A stretch of 16,156 nt of DNA from an uncultured Clostridium sp. Its GTDB lineage: Bacteria; Bacillota_I; Bacilli_A; RF39; UBA660. Shown here piece after piece: positions 7,741 to 14,148 of the stretch. Location of the stretch: the NCBI GenBank assembly GCA_905199855.1, contig CAJKHY010000021.1, positions 1 to 16,156 on the forward strand. Direction: 5' to 3'. The position numbers were made by a program, and so were the translations under genes. Below the pieces are notes generated by a model. The model saw only the letters and a program-made list of their open reading frames with translations. It was not told the origin of the DNA and did no database searches. How positions within the stretch are numbered: the first letter of the stretch is position 1; the number at the start of each line of letters is the position of its first letter.

Positions 7741-7759
7741 CTGTTTTTTTGACACTTAC

Positions 7760-7787
7760 TTGACACTTTTTTGCAATTTGCTAAAAT
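7760..7787 (+). promoter_or_regulatory. promoter-like sequence directly upstream of a terminator hairpin
   Basis: TTGACA (7760-7765), 16 bases and TAAAAT (7782-7787) with TGC before it as an extended -10. A second TTGACACT sits 11 bases upstream (7749-7756). A start near 7794 would fall inside the terminator hairpin at 7789-7813, so any product would be tiny. It may be fortuitous in AT-rich sequence. Confidence 0.35.
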
Positions 7788-7802
7788 TAAAAAACGCCCG
7801 TG
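7784..7802 (+). repeat. 19-bp direct repeat, copy 1 (in the terminator)
   Basis: AAATTAAAAAACGCCCGTG occurs here and again, identical, at 7836-7854, 52 bases downstream. This copy supplies the left arm and loop of the terminator hairpin. Confidence 0.9.
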
Positions 7803-7813
7803 CGTTTTTTTTT
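7789..7813 (+). terminator. intrinsic terminator after the sufB-amidase unit
   Basis: AAAAAACGC (7789-7797) pairs with GCGTTTTTT (7802-7810) around a CCGT loop and runs on into more T. The structure is symmetric and could also work on the minus strand. Its left half is duplicated at 7836-7854. Confidence 0.8.
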
Positions 7814-7835
7814 ATTTGGAAGGTTTTTTGTTTAG

Positions 7836-7854
7836 AAATTAAAAAACGCCCGTG
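7836..7854 (+). repeat. 19-bp direct repeat, copy 2
   Basis: Identical to 7784-7802. Here the right arm of the hairpin is not preserved; only AAAAAC (7842-7847) can pair with GTTTTT (7857-7862) over a nine-base loop, so it would be at best a weak terminator. It looks like a duplicated, decayed terminator half. Confidence 0.85.
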
Positions 7855-7875
7855 TTGTTTTTGAAATTTGTAAGT

Positions 7876-7904
7876 TTGATTTAATTTTATATTCTTGATA
7901 TAGT
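7876..7904 (+). promoter_or_regulatory. promoter of ssb
   Basis: TTGATT (7876-7881), 17 bases and TATAGT (7899-7904), with TGA before the -10 as a TGn extension. Expected start near 7911, just at the very strong ribosome-binding site AAAGGAGGG (7912-7920) five bases from the ATG. Confidence 0.65.
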
Positions 7905-7925
7905 GTTTCTGAAAGGAGGGATAAT

Positions 7926-8267
7926 ATGTTAAATCAAACGATAATCGTTGGTAGGCTGGTTAAAGATCCAGAACTTAAAGTAACCGATACAGGTAAAAAA
8001 GTAACTAAAATTACTTTAGCAGTACCACGTGCTTTCAAAAATGCCAATGGTGAATATGATACTGATTTTATTGATTGTACTCTTTGGACAGGAATTGCTG
8101 AATGCACTAGTGAATACTGTCAAAAAGGTGATACACTTGGAATAAAAGGTCGTATTCAAACACAATTGTATGAAAAAAGTGATGGCTCAAAAATGAAGAA
8201 TACTGAAGTAATTGCGGAAAAAGTTACTTTTTTGACCAGTAAAAAACCAGAACAGAGTAAGGATTAA
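7926..8267 (+). CDS. ssb: short single-stranded DNA-binding protein (SsbB-like)
   Basis: A single OB-fold SSB coating single-stranded DNA in replication, repair or uptake. The whole 113 residues are OB fold: MLNQTIIVGRLVKDPEL at the start, AVPRAF, DTDFIDCTLW and a final strand TEVIAEKVTFL. The flexible linker and the acidic tip (DDDIPF-like) that binds partner proteins are missing; the protein ends KKPEQSKD. This length and lack of tip match Bacillus SsbB, the competence-associated SSB, not the replicative SsbA. The gene is monocistronic with its own promoter and an excellent ribosome-binding site, and ends 12 bases from the convergent kinase-like gene. Its exact role (replicative or uptake) cannot be settled here. 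Confidence 0.93.
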   Translation: MLNQTIIVGRLVKDPELKVTDTGKKVTKITLAVPRAFKNANGEYDTDFIDCTLWTGIAECTSEYCQKGDTLGIKGRIQTQLYEKSDGSKMKNTEVIAEKVTFLTSKKPEQSKD

Positions 8268-8283
8268 GGATTGTCTGTTCTAG
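8247..8283 (-). terminator. terminator of the kinase-like gene overlapping both gene ends
   Basis: On the minus strand AGAACAGA (from 8274-8281) pairs with TCTGTTCT (from 8249-8256), extended by C-G and T-G pairs, and is followed by TTTTTT. The 17-base loop contains a tandem ATCCTTA repeat. The hairpin spans the last codons of ssb and the end of the kinase-like gene. There is no T tract in the plus direction. Confidence 0.6.
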
Positions 8284-9065
8284 TTCTTGCGATTTCTTTT
8301 AATTAAGTGTTTGCCCAATGAATCTAAATATTCGTGAGGATAACCATAATATTCTTCGCCATTAACCATATCATATAAATGAGTGAAGATATTGTTTATT
8401 TTAATTGGTAAGCGATAGGTGTTAATGTCACTTATAAATGTTTCTTTATCATAGGCTGGCATATTTGCAACGTCATAATATAAAACTAATTCTAAGACTA
8501 GTAAATTAAGTAAGTAAATATCACTTTCAACTGTATTAATTCTAAAGGGATCGATGTTTTGATTATTTAAAGCTTGTGAATAATTATCACAAGGCAAATC
8601 TTCTATATTTGCACTGTCAATATCGGCAAACTTAATAGTATTATTGTTATATAAAATATTGCCAGCGTTGATATCTCCAAGAATAATGCAGTTTTCGTGA
8701 ATGTTTTCTAAACTTTGACTTACTTTGGTTAATATTTGAATCTTTTTATCTAATGGTAAATAATAAATGTTATCAAGTGTTTTGCTATCAGTAAAGTGGT
8801 TGCTTGAATAGCCTGCAAAAAAATTGTCAACATATATTTTATGTTTTGGTAAAATAAATTCTTCAATATTAGATGTTTTTAAAAAGTCGATTTTCTTTTC
8901 TTTGTTTTTCATTAGTGCAATATCATTTTTATTTTTAAATATTTTAAAAACAAGATTTTTATTTAAATATAAATTACTTTCCGTGTGGTTCTGTTCTGTT
9001 GCAAAATAAGGTAGACTATCTAATTCGGACTGAGTAAGATAAATGTTATCATTTTTTATAGTCAT
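8280..9065 (-). CDS. small protein-kinase-like protein
   Basis: A 261-residue cytosolic protein with the core marks of the eukaryotic-like kinase fold. NLVFKIFKN (38-45) resembles beta-3, with K41 or K44 as the ATP-binding Lys. NIHENCIILGDINAGNILYN (121-140) is the catalytic loop, with D131 and N136 spaced as in HRDxxxxN. FADIDSA (147-152) takes the place of DFG, and SDIYLLNLLVLELVL (181-195) looks like helix F. There is no Gly-rich GxGxxG loop, no HRD triplet and no APE motif, so it is a divergent kinase or an atypical small-molecule kinase. Substrate unknown. It has a full-consensus promoter (9094-9122) and AGAAGGGG as ribosome-binding site. Both neighbours are separate units. Confidence 0.75.
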   Translation of the reverse strand: MTIKNDNIYLTQSELDSLPYFATEQNHTESNLYLNKNLVFKIFKNKNDIALMKNKEKKIDFLKTSNIEEFILPKHKIYVDNFFAGYSSNHFTDSKTLDNIYYLPLDKKIQILTKVSQSLENIHENCIILGDINAGNILYNNNTIKFADIDSANIEDLPCDNYSQALNNQNIDPFRINTVESDIYLLNLLVLELVLYYDVANMPAYDKETFISDINTYRLPIKINNIFTHLYDMVNGEEYYGYPHEYLDSLGKHLIKRNRKN

Positions 9066-9093
9066 AAAAATACACCCCTTCTTTTTGAGGCGT

Positions 9094-9122
9094 ATTATAG
9101 CACAAATTTATTCTTTTGTCAA
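9094..9122 (-). promoter_or_regulatory. full-consensus promoter of the kinase-like gene
   Basis: On the minus strand TTGACA (9117-9122), 17 bases and TATAAT (9094-9099), with TGC forming an extended -10. It lies across the 3' end of the upstream membrane-protein gene. Expected start near 9087, with AGAAGGGG (9075-9082) before the ATG at 9065. Confidence 0.9.
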
Positions 9123-9473
9123 ACTCTTGCCAATTCCGATGATGGCCCCTATCATGGAACTTGTTATTAATATTAAATAGAATATTAATGATTTTGCTTC
9201 AAATTTAACTTTAATACCAAGAAGACTAATTAGTAAAAATAAGATAACAAAAATTAAGCCAAATTTAATGCCTTCTAAGTAACCTTTACTTTTGGCTTTT
9301 CTACCAATAAGTAAACCACCTATGAATATCCAAATAATGGAAATGATTATTTCTAATACTGATAAAAAGGAAGCTCCAATTATATTAAAATAGTTTAATA
9401 AAGTAACTAAGAATATAGATATAAGCATGCCTGTTATGGTAATACCTACATTTTTTAAATAATCTAAAATCAT
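9108..9473 (-). CDS. TIGR04086-type four-helix membrane protein
   Basis: A 121-residue integral membrane protein of unknown function that resembles the TIGR04086/YrzE-type proteins of Bacilli and Clostridia. Four hydrophobic segments are visible at about 8-30, 36-58, 69-86 and 93-115. GGLLIGRKAKSKGYLEGIKFGLIF (52-75) between helices 2 and 3 is the most family-like part, with Gly-rich helix ends and basic residues. The ATG at 9471-9473 is preceded by AAAGGGTGAG (9477-9486). It diverges from the DUF421 gene and lies 42 bases upstream of the kinase-like gene, which has its own promoter. No clear promoter of its own was found. Confidence 0.8.
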   Translation of the reverse strand: MILDYLKNVGITITGMLISIFLVTLLNYFNIIGASFLSVLEIIISIIWIFIGGLLIGRKAKSKGYLEGIKFGLIFVILFLLISLLGIKVKFEAKSLIFYLILITSSMIGAIIGIGKSLTKE

Positions 9474-9570
9474 AATCTCACCCTTTACTTTATATTATGT
9501 ATTTTTATTTAAAATATACATTTGTGAATAAAAATCATATATTTATAGCATAATGTTATCGGGTGATAGA

Positions 9571-10212
9571 ATGGATTATTTTATAGTATTTTTGAGAACA
9601 ATATTTTTCTATTTTGTAATTTTTGTGATATATAGAATTATGGGAAAAAGAGAGGTAGGACAATTAGGTATTATTGATTTAATTGTATCAATTTTAATTG
9701 CGGAGTTAGTGGTAATTAGTATTGAGAATTATAAAGATTCGGTATGGTATTCTTTAGTACCAATTATAACATTAACGGTTTTACAGGTGATACTTGCTTT
9801 AATTACAATGAATGCCCCTAAAATAAGAAACTTTTTAGATGGAAATCCTTCGGTTATTATAAAGAATGGGATACTTAATTATAAAGAAATGGTAAAGCAA
9901 AAATATAACTTAGATGATTTATTAGTGCAATTGAGGGAAAAGGGATATCGTAGTATTGAGGAAATTGAGTATGCTATTTTAGAAAATAATGGTTCACTTT
10001 CTGTGTTTCCAAGTAGTAAAAATAAGACGCCATTTCCTTTTCCTATTATTATTGATGGTGAAATTCAAGAAGAAACTGTTAAAAATTTACACAAGAATAA
10101 TAATTGGGTTATAAATATGCTTAAGAAAAAAGAGATAAATATTAGTGATGTTTTTTATGCTTTTTACAAAGATAAAAGTATTTTTATAATAAAAAATAGT
10201 GATTTAAAATAA
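9571..10212 (+). CDS. DUF421 / YetF-family membrane protein
   Basis: A 213-residue protein of the YetF/YcaP/YrbG (DUF421) family, membrane proteins of unclear function, some linked to spores or envelope stress in Bacillus. Three N-terminal transmembrane helices lie at about 5-21, 35-52 and 62-80; YRIMGKREVGQLGIIDLIV is the family signature. The soluble C-terminal domain starts around IRNFLDGNPSVIIKNGIL and contains the usual LLVQLREKGYRSIEEIEYAILENNG stretch. ATG at 9571 is chosen because GGGTGA (9561-9566) lies just before it; the ATG at 9553 has no ribosome-binding site. It appears monocistronic. Confidence 0.92.
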   Translation: MDYFIVFLRTIFFYFVIFVIYRIMGKREVGQLGIIDLIVSILIAELVVISIENYKDSVWYSLVPIITLTVLQVILALITMNAPKIRNFLDGNPSVIIKNGILNYKEMVKQKYNLDDLLVQLREKGYRSIEEIEYAILENNGSLSVFPSSKNKTPFPFPIIIDGEIQEETVKNLHKNNNWVINMLKKKEINISDVFYAFYKDKSIFIIKNSDLK

Positions 10213-10341
10213 GAATTAAACTATTTGTTACAATGTTTATATTTGGGATGCACTGTTCCAATAAGACTATATTTTATGAATTAATAGAATTAGTAACTGT
10301 AATATGATATGAAAATAATTATTGAAGTTTATATTTCTAAT

Positions 10342-10370
10342 TTGGACTATTTTGTATAAAAAAGTAAAAT
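10342..10370 (+). promoter_or_regulatory. predicted promoter of nusB-xseA-xseB
   Basis: TTGGAC (10342-10347), 17 bases and TAAAAT (10365-10370), giving a start near 10377 and a leader of about 45 bases. A second option is an extended -10, TGTTATTAT (10397-10405), with a leader of about ten bases. The 210-base gap between the DUF421 gene and nusB holds no credible gene, and no terminator hairpin was found there. Confidence 0.55.
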
Positions 10371-10422
10371 TAGGGATAGTACTTCACGGTATTTTGTGTT
10401 ATTATATTTAATGAGGTGCAAA

Positions 10423-10824
10423 ATGGATAATAAAAGAAGTGAATTACGTTATAAGATAATGGCAATATTATATCAAATATCTTTGTATGAAAAAAATAAG
10501 ATCACCTATGATATTTCTAGTGTCATAGATGAACAAATGAAAACTGAGAATGATTTTATTAATGAAATTGTTGCTGGAGTTATTAGTAAAAAAGAAGAGA
10601 TTGATAGATTGATTAATGATAAACTTGTTAATTGGAGTTTGGATAGATTAGGTTTGACTGATCAAGCAATTTTACGTATGGCAGTATATGAGATTTTATA
10701 TACTGATACTCCAAATGTTGTTTGTATTGATGAAGCAGTTGAATTATCTAAAAAATATAGTGATGAGAAAGTAAGCAAAATGATAAACGGCGTATTGGAT
10801 AAGATTTATCATGAACACAAATAA
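10423..10824 (+). CDS. nusB: transcription antitermination factor NusB
   Basis: NusB with NusE (S10) binds boxA RNA and joins the antitermination complex on rRNA operons. It is an all-helical protein. From ATG 10423 it has 133 residues, the usual length: RSELRYKIMAILYQ at the start, then WSLDRLGLTDQAILRMAVYEILYTDTPNVVCIDEAVELSKKYSDEKVSKMINGVLDKI, which is the highly conserved NusB C-terminal half. GAGGTG (10413-10418) lies four bases before this ATG, ruling out longer starts at 10396 (TTG) or 10411 (ATG), which would overlap it. It overlaps xseA by 14 bases. Confidence 0.96.
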   Translation: MDNKRSELRYKIMAILYQISLYEKNKITYDISSVIDEQMKTENDFINEIVAGVISKKEEIDRLINDKLVNWSLDRLGLTDQAILRMAVYEILYTDTPNVVCIDEAVELSKKYSDEKVSKMINGVLDKIYHEHK

Positions 10825-12013
10825 TAGATATATCACAATTACTCAATTAAATAGATATTTAAAGAGTATTTTTGATGGTGATAACAATTTAAAACAAGTT
10901 TTTATCAAGGGTGAGATATCTAATTGTAAGCTTCATACAAGAGGACATCTTTATTTTACTTTGAAGGATGAAACGAGTAGAATTAATGCTTTAATGTTTG
11001 CTAGTAATGTTTGTGGTTTAAAATTTAAACCTGCTGATGGTACTAAGGTTTTAGTTGTAGGACGAGTTAGTGTTTATGAAACTACTGGTAATTATCAAAT
11101 ATATGTAACTGATATGATTGAAGATGGTATTGGGAATCTTTATGTAGCATTTGAAGAACTTAAAAAAAAGTTAGCAAGCGAGGGGCTTTTTGATAAAGAA
11201 CATAAGAAAAAAATACCTAGAATTCCTAAAAAAATAGGTATTGTTACAGCTTCTACTGGGGCGGCGATTAAAGATATATTAACAACAATAAAAAGAAGAT
11301 TTCCTGTATGTGAAACCATTCTTTTTCCATCGTTGGTACAAGGTAGTGATGCGGCAAAGGATATTGTTAAAAATATTAAGTTAGCTAATACTTATGATAT
11401 AGATACTTTAATTGTCGGTAGAGGTGGAGGCTCTATTGAAGATCTTTGGCCATTTAACGAAGAAATTGTAGCAAGGGCAATATATGAATCAAAGGTTCCT
11501 GTGATAAGTGCGGTTGGTCATGAAATAGATTTTTCGATAAGTGATTTTGTTGCTGATTTAAGAGCTCCAACTCCAACGGCTGCGGCAGAGTTAGCGGTTC
11601 CTGATATCAATACTATTGTATCTTATTTAAATACTGTTAGAACTAGGGCTTACAATGGTGTTAATCAATTGATTATCAACAATCAACTGTTGATAACTAA
11701 AATTAAAGATAGTTATGTTTTAACACATCCAATGGCTTTATTTGAAAGAAAAGAGCAAAAGTTGGATACGTTGATTGATAAATTAAATAAAGAAATAACT
11801 ATAATTTTAGACAAGCAAGATATCAAATTAAAACATATTATTTCTTCTTTACAAGTTCTTAATCCACTTAATACCTTAAATCGTGGTTATGCTATCATAA
11901 GAAAAGATAATAAAGTGATATCGAGTGTGAAAAAAATAAAAAAAGATGATGAAGTAATTATCAATTTAAAAGATGGTATTATTACTTCTAAGGTTATTAA
12001 GGTAGGTGAATAA
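10811..12013 (+). CDS. xseA: exodeoxyribonuclease VII large subunit XseA
   Basis: XseA with several XseB subunits forms exonuclease VII, which degrades single-stranded DNA in both directions. An N-terminal OB fold lies at about 8-105 (FIKGEISNCKLHTRGHLYFTLKD). The catalytic domain carries GIVTASTGAAIKD (143-155), GRGGGSIEDLWPFN (203-216) and SAVGHEIDFSISDFVADLRAPTPTAAAE (233-260), followed by a long helical region that binds XseB and the C-terminal LNRGYAII. At 400 residues it is somewhat shorter than E. coli XseA. Its start lies inside nusB and its own ribosome-binding site is weak, so translation is probably coupled. xseB follows directly. Confidence 0.97.
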   Translation: MNTNNRYITITQLNRYLKSIFDGDNNLKQVFIKGEISNCKLHTRGHLYFTLKDETSRINALMFASNVCGLKFKPADGTKVLVVGRVSVYETTGNYQIYVTDMIEDGIGNLYVAFEELKKKLASEGLFDKEHKKKIPRIPKKIGIVTASTGAAIKDILTTIKRRFPVCETILFPSLVQGSDAAKDIVKNIKLANTYDIDTLIVGRGGGSIEDLWPFNEEIVARAIYESKVPVISAVGHEIDFSISDFVADLRAPTPTAAAELAVPDINTIVSYLNTVRTRAYNGVNQLIINNQLLITKIKDSYVLTHPMALFERKEQKLDTLIDKLNKEITIILDKQDIKLKHIISSLQVLNPLNTLNRGYAIIRKDNKVISSVKKIKKDDEVIINLKDGIITSKVIKVGE

Positions 12014-12014
12014 G

Positions 12015-12227
12015 ATGGAAACATTTGAAGATAAGATTAAAAAACTAGAGAGTCTTGTTGTAGAATTAGAGAATGGTGATGTTAATTTAGATAAGGCCAT
12101 TGATAAATATACTGAGGCAATGAAACTTGCTAAAGAATGTTCAACAACATTAACTGATTATAGTGATAAGGTTAATAAAATATTATTAGAAAATGGAGAA
12201 CTTGCAGATTTTAATGTTATTGAATAA
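12015..12227 (+). CDS. xseB: exodeoxyribonuclease VII small subunit XseB
   Basis: The small subunit of exonuclease VII, a two-helix protein that coats the long helices of XseA. The 70-residue sequence METFEDKIKKLESLVVELENG then DVNLDKAIDKYTEAMKLAKEC is typical, and length matches the family. ATG at 12015 is chosen over GTG 12006 because AGGTGA (12004-12009) is five bases upstream of it. It begins two bases after the xseA stop. ispA, which often follows in other Bacteria, is absent; a convergent gene comes next. Confidence 0.95.
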   Translation: METFEDKIKKLESLVVELENGDVNLDKAIDKYTEAMKLAKECSTTLTDYSDKVNKILLENGELADFNVIE

Positions 12228-12256
12228 AAAAGAATCGTTTTATATAAAAAATTCTG
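12225..12256 (-). terminator. possible weak terminator of the yqfQ-like gene
   Basis: On the minus strand AGAAT (near the last codons) can pair with ATTCT followed by TTTTTATT, with an inner TTTTATATAAAA palindrome adding A-T pairs. The stem is short and AT-only apart from one G-C pair, so termination efficiency is doubtful. Confidence 0.35.
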
Positions 12257-12650
12257 GTCCATTCGATGTATTATAACTATAATTATTTATATTATTTGAA
12301 TTGTTTGCATTTATATTAGAGGGATTGTTACTGATATTGTTGTTAGTAATAAACTCTATTTTTTTTGGTGTATTTTTATCGGTTTCATCTTTAAAAGCTC
12401 CCGCTAATTTAAACATAGTTTTCATATTATTTACCATCGGTCCTGCTTGTTTTACTATGGGAATGGCTTGATTAATCACACCTAGAGTTTTTTGAGTATT
12501 AGTAAGAATGCTGCTTAGATTAAAAGCACGACTACCTAATTTTTGAAATAAATAAGATCCTCTTGGCATGCCCAAACTTATCCCTGTTAACCCCCTGCTG
12601 AAATTAGGCATTCCGCCATAATATGGTGGATATATAGAATTACCATGCAT
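12240..12650 (-). CDS. yqfQ: YqfQ-like protein with Asn-rich tail
   Basis: A 136-residue protein resembling Bacillus YqfQ, a family of unknown function. The N-terminus is rich in Pro, Gly and Tyr (IYPPYYGGMPNFSRG). The recognisable core is ILTNTQKTLGVINQAIPIVKQ then AGPMVNNMKTMFKLAGAF (48-86), matching the YqfQ pattern of NTQK followed by GPMV and a basic helix. About 100-136 is low complexity, rich in Asn and Ser. There is no signal peptide or transmembrane helix. GAAAGGAGT (12657-12665) precedes the ATG, and the promoter is at 12672-12700. Function cannot be inferred; the family match is by motif only. Confidence 0.72.
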   Translation of the reverse strand: MHGNSIYPPYYGGMPNFSRGLTGISLGMPRGSYLFQKLGSRAFNLSSILTNTQKTLGVINQAIPIVKQAGPMVNNMKTMFKLAGAFKDETDKNTPKKIEFITNNNISNNPSNINANNSNNINNYSYNTSNGPEFFI

Positions 12651-12671
12651 AAAGATACTCCTTTCAAAAAT

Positions 12672-12700
12672 ATTATATGAAATTTAATTAAAATAGTTAA
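12672..12700 (-). promoter_or_regulatory. promoter of the yqfQ-like gene
   Basis: On the minus strand TTAACT (12695-12700), 17 bases and TATAAT (12672-12677). Its -35 shares bases 12697-12700 with the -35 of the divergent plus-strand promoter. Confidence 0.7.
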
Positions 12701-12725
12701 AAAATATCAAAATTTATGGTACAAT
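12697..12725 (+). promoter_or_regulatory. promoter of the pilus/ldh operon
   Basis: TTAAAA (12697-12702), 17 bases and TACAAT (12720-12725), with TGG forming an extended -10. Expected start near 12732; the ribosome-binding site AGAAGGGAG (12741-12749) is seven bases from ATG 12757. The -35 overlaps that of the yqfQ-like gene. Confidence 0.65.
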
Positions 12726-12756
12726 TATAGAGAATAGATAAGAAGGGAGAACAAGT

Positions 12757-14139
12757 ATGAATTTTTTGCTTTGGCCATTTAAAAAAATATATCAATTAGA
12801 ACAAAAAACAATCGACCTTCTATGTATTCCTTTTAAGTTTTTAAGTAGAAATAGTCGTATGGATGATGGGCCAATTGTTTTAGTTGATTTTGAATCTACA
12901 AAAGAAGTTAAAAATAAAGTTAAAAAAAGATTTAAATATATTATAAAAGATCAAGACAATAAAAGGATAAAGGGAACATTTGATGCTTTTTCTAAGGTGG
13001 ATGTTCATTCATTTTTGCTTAGTCAAGGTTTTGAGGTATATAAAATTGAAGAAGATAAGTTTGCTAATATTTTAGGACTGGCTCAAGTAAAAAGTAAGAT
13101 TAAGTTAAGACCAAAAACTTTAGCTTTCTTTTTAACTCAACTTTCTACTTATATAAAATCTGGCATTACTTTAGTTGACTCAATTAAAATATTAAGTAGA
13201 CAAACAAAGAAGAATAGTGAGAAAAAACTATATCAAAAAATAGTTTATGAATTAAATACGGGTGTAAGTTTTAGTGAGGCGATGATTAGACAAGGAGATA
13301 CTTTTCCTAAACTACTTATCAATATGATAAAAACTGCTGAAATGACAGGGCAACTTTCTTCAACTTTGGATGATATGGCTGAGTATTATACTTCAGTTGA
13401 TGTTACTAGAAAACAGATAATTTCAGCTTTAACTTATCCTACGGCGATTTTCTTTCTTGCTTTAGCAGTAGTAACTTTTATGATTTTGTATGTTGTTCCT
13501 CAATTTGAGGGTATTTACACTCAAGCTAATGCTAATTTACCTGGTATTACTTTGTTTGTACTTGGAGTAAGTGCTTATATGCAAGAAAATATTTTTATGA
13601 TTGCTTTGTTCCTTGTGACAATAATATCACTTCTTATTTTATCATATCATCACATTAAACCATTTAGAAGTTTTGTTCAGTGGTTTGCTATGCATTTGCC
13701 TGTTATAAGAAATGTTATTATATATAATGAAGTTATTATGTTTACTAAGACTTTTGCTTCTTTGATTAATCATGATGTCTTTATTACTGATAGTTTGGAA
13801 ATATTAGGTAAAATTACTAATAATGAAATTTATAAGAAATTAATTAATAATTCTATTAATGATTTATCTAATGGAAAGGAATTATCTTTGGCATTTAAAA
13901 ATAATTGGGCTTTTCCTGATACGGCATATGAAATGTTATCTACTGGAGAACGTACTGGTAAAATGGGTGAGATGATGGAAAATGTAAGTAAGTATTATCA
14001 AGAACAACAGAAAACTTTAGTAACTCAATTAAAAAGTTTAATCGAACCAGTTATGATAGTGATTTTAGCTATTTTAGTAGGTTTAATTGTATTATCAATT
14101 GTTATTCCAATGTTTGATATGTATAAACAAATAGGTTAG
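12757..14139 (+). CDS. type II secretion/type IV pilus inner-membrane protein (GspF/PilC/ComGB family)
   Basis: Inner-membrane platform protein of a type IV pilus, type II secretion or competence pseudopilus, linking the motor ATPase to pilin assembly. Two GspF domains are visible at about 122-245 and 325-447, each with the conserved pattern F..QLSTYIKSGI and a following helix with GE.TG or AEMTG (194-198; 396-401 STGERT). Transmembrane helices lie at about 229-247, 278-296 and 431-453. At 460 residues it is longer than usual, with about 60 extra N-terminal residues before the PilC-like segment YIIKDQDNKRIKGTFDAFS. It starts an operon with the prepilin peptidase. The motor ATPase (PilB/ComGA) and pilins are not nearby. 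Confidence 0.92.
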   Translation: MNFLLWPFKKIYQLEQKTIDLLCIPFKFLSRNSRMDDGPIVLVDFESTKEVKNKVKKRFKYIIKDQDNKRIKGTFDAFSKVDVHSFLLSQGFEVYKIEEDKFANILGLAQVKSKIKLRPKTLAFFLTQLSTYIKSGITLVDSIKILSRQTKKNSEKKLYQKIVYELNTGVSFSEAMIRQGDTFPKLLINMIKTAEMTGQLSSTLDDMAEYYTSVDVTRKQIISALTYPTAIFFLALAVVTFMILYVVPQFEGIYTQANANLPGITLFVLGVSAYMQENIFMIALFLVTIISLLILSYHHIKPFRSFVQWFAMHLPVIRNVIIYNEVIMFTKTFASLINHDVFITDSLEILGKITNNEIYKKLINNSINDLSNGKELSLAFKNNWAFPDTAYEMLSTGERTGKMGEMMENVSKYYQEQQKTLVTQLKSLIEPVMIVILAILVGLIVLSIVIPMFDMYKQIG

Positions 14140-14148
14140 GAGGTAAGT

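Noticed and set aside
8824..9009. Plus-strand open frame of 61 codons rich in Phe, Leu and Ser
   Set aside because: It is antisense to the kinase-like gene; the hydrophobic composition is the usual mirror of Lys/Asn-rich coding. No promoter or ribosome-binding site fits.
9553..9570. Upstream ATG giving MLSGDR before the DUF421 protein
   Set aside because: No ribosome-binding site precedes it; GGGTGA is correctly placed only for the ATG at 9571, where the family N-terminus begins.
10213..10422. Possible riboswitch or small RNA in the gap before nusB
   Set aside because: No stable hairpin, terminator or recognisable aptamer core was seen; only promoter-like hexamers are supported.
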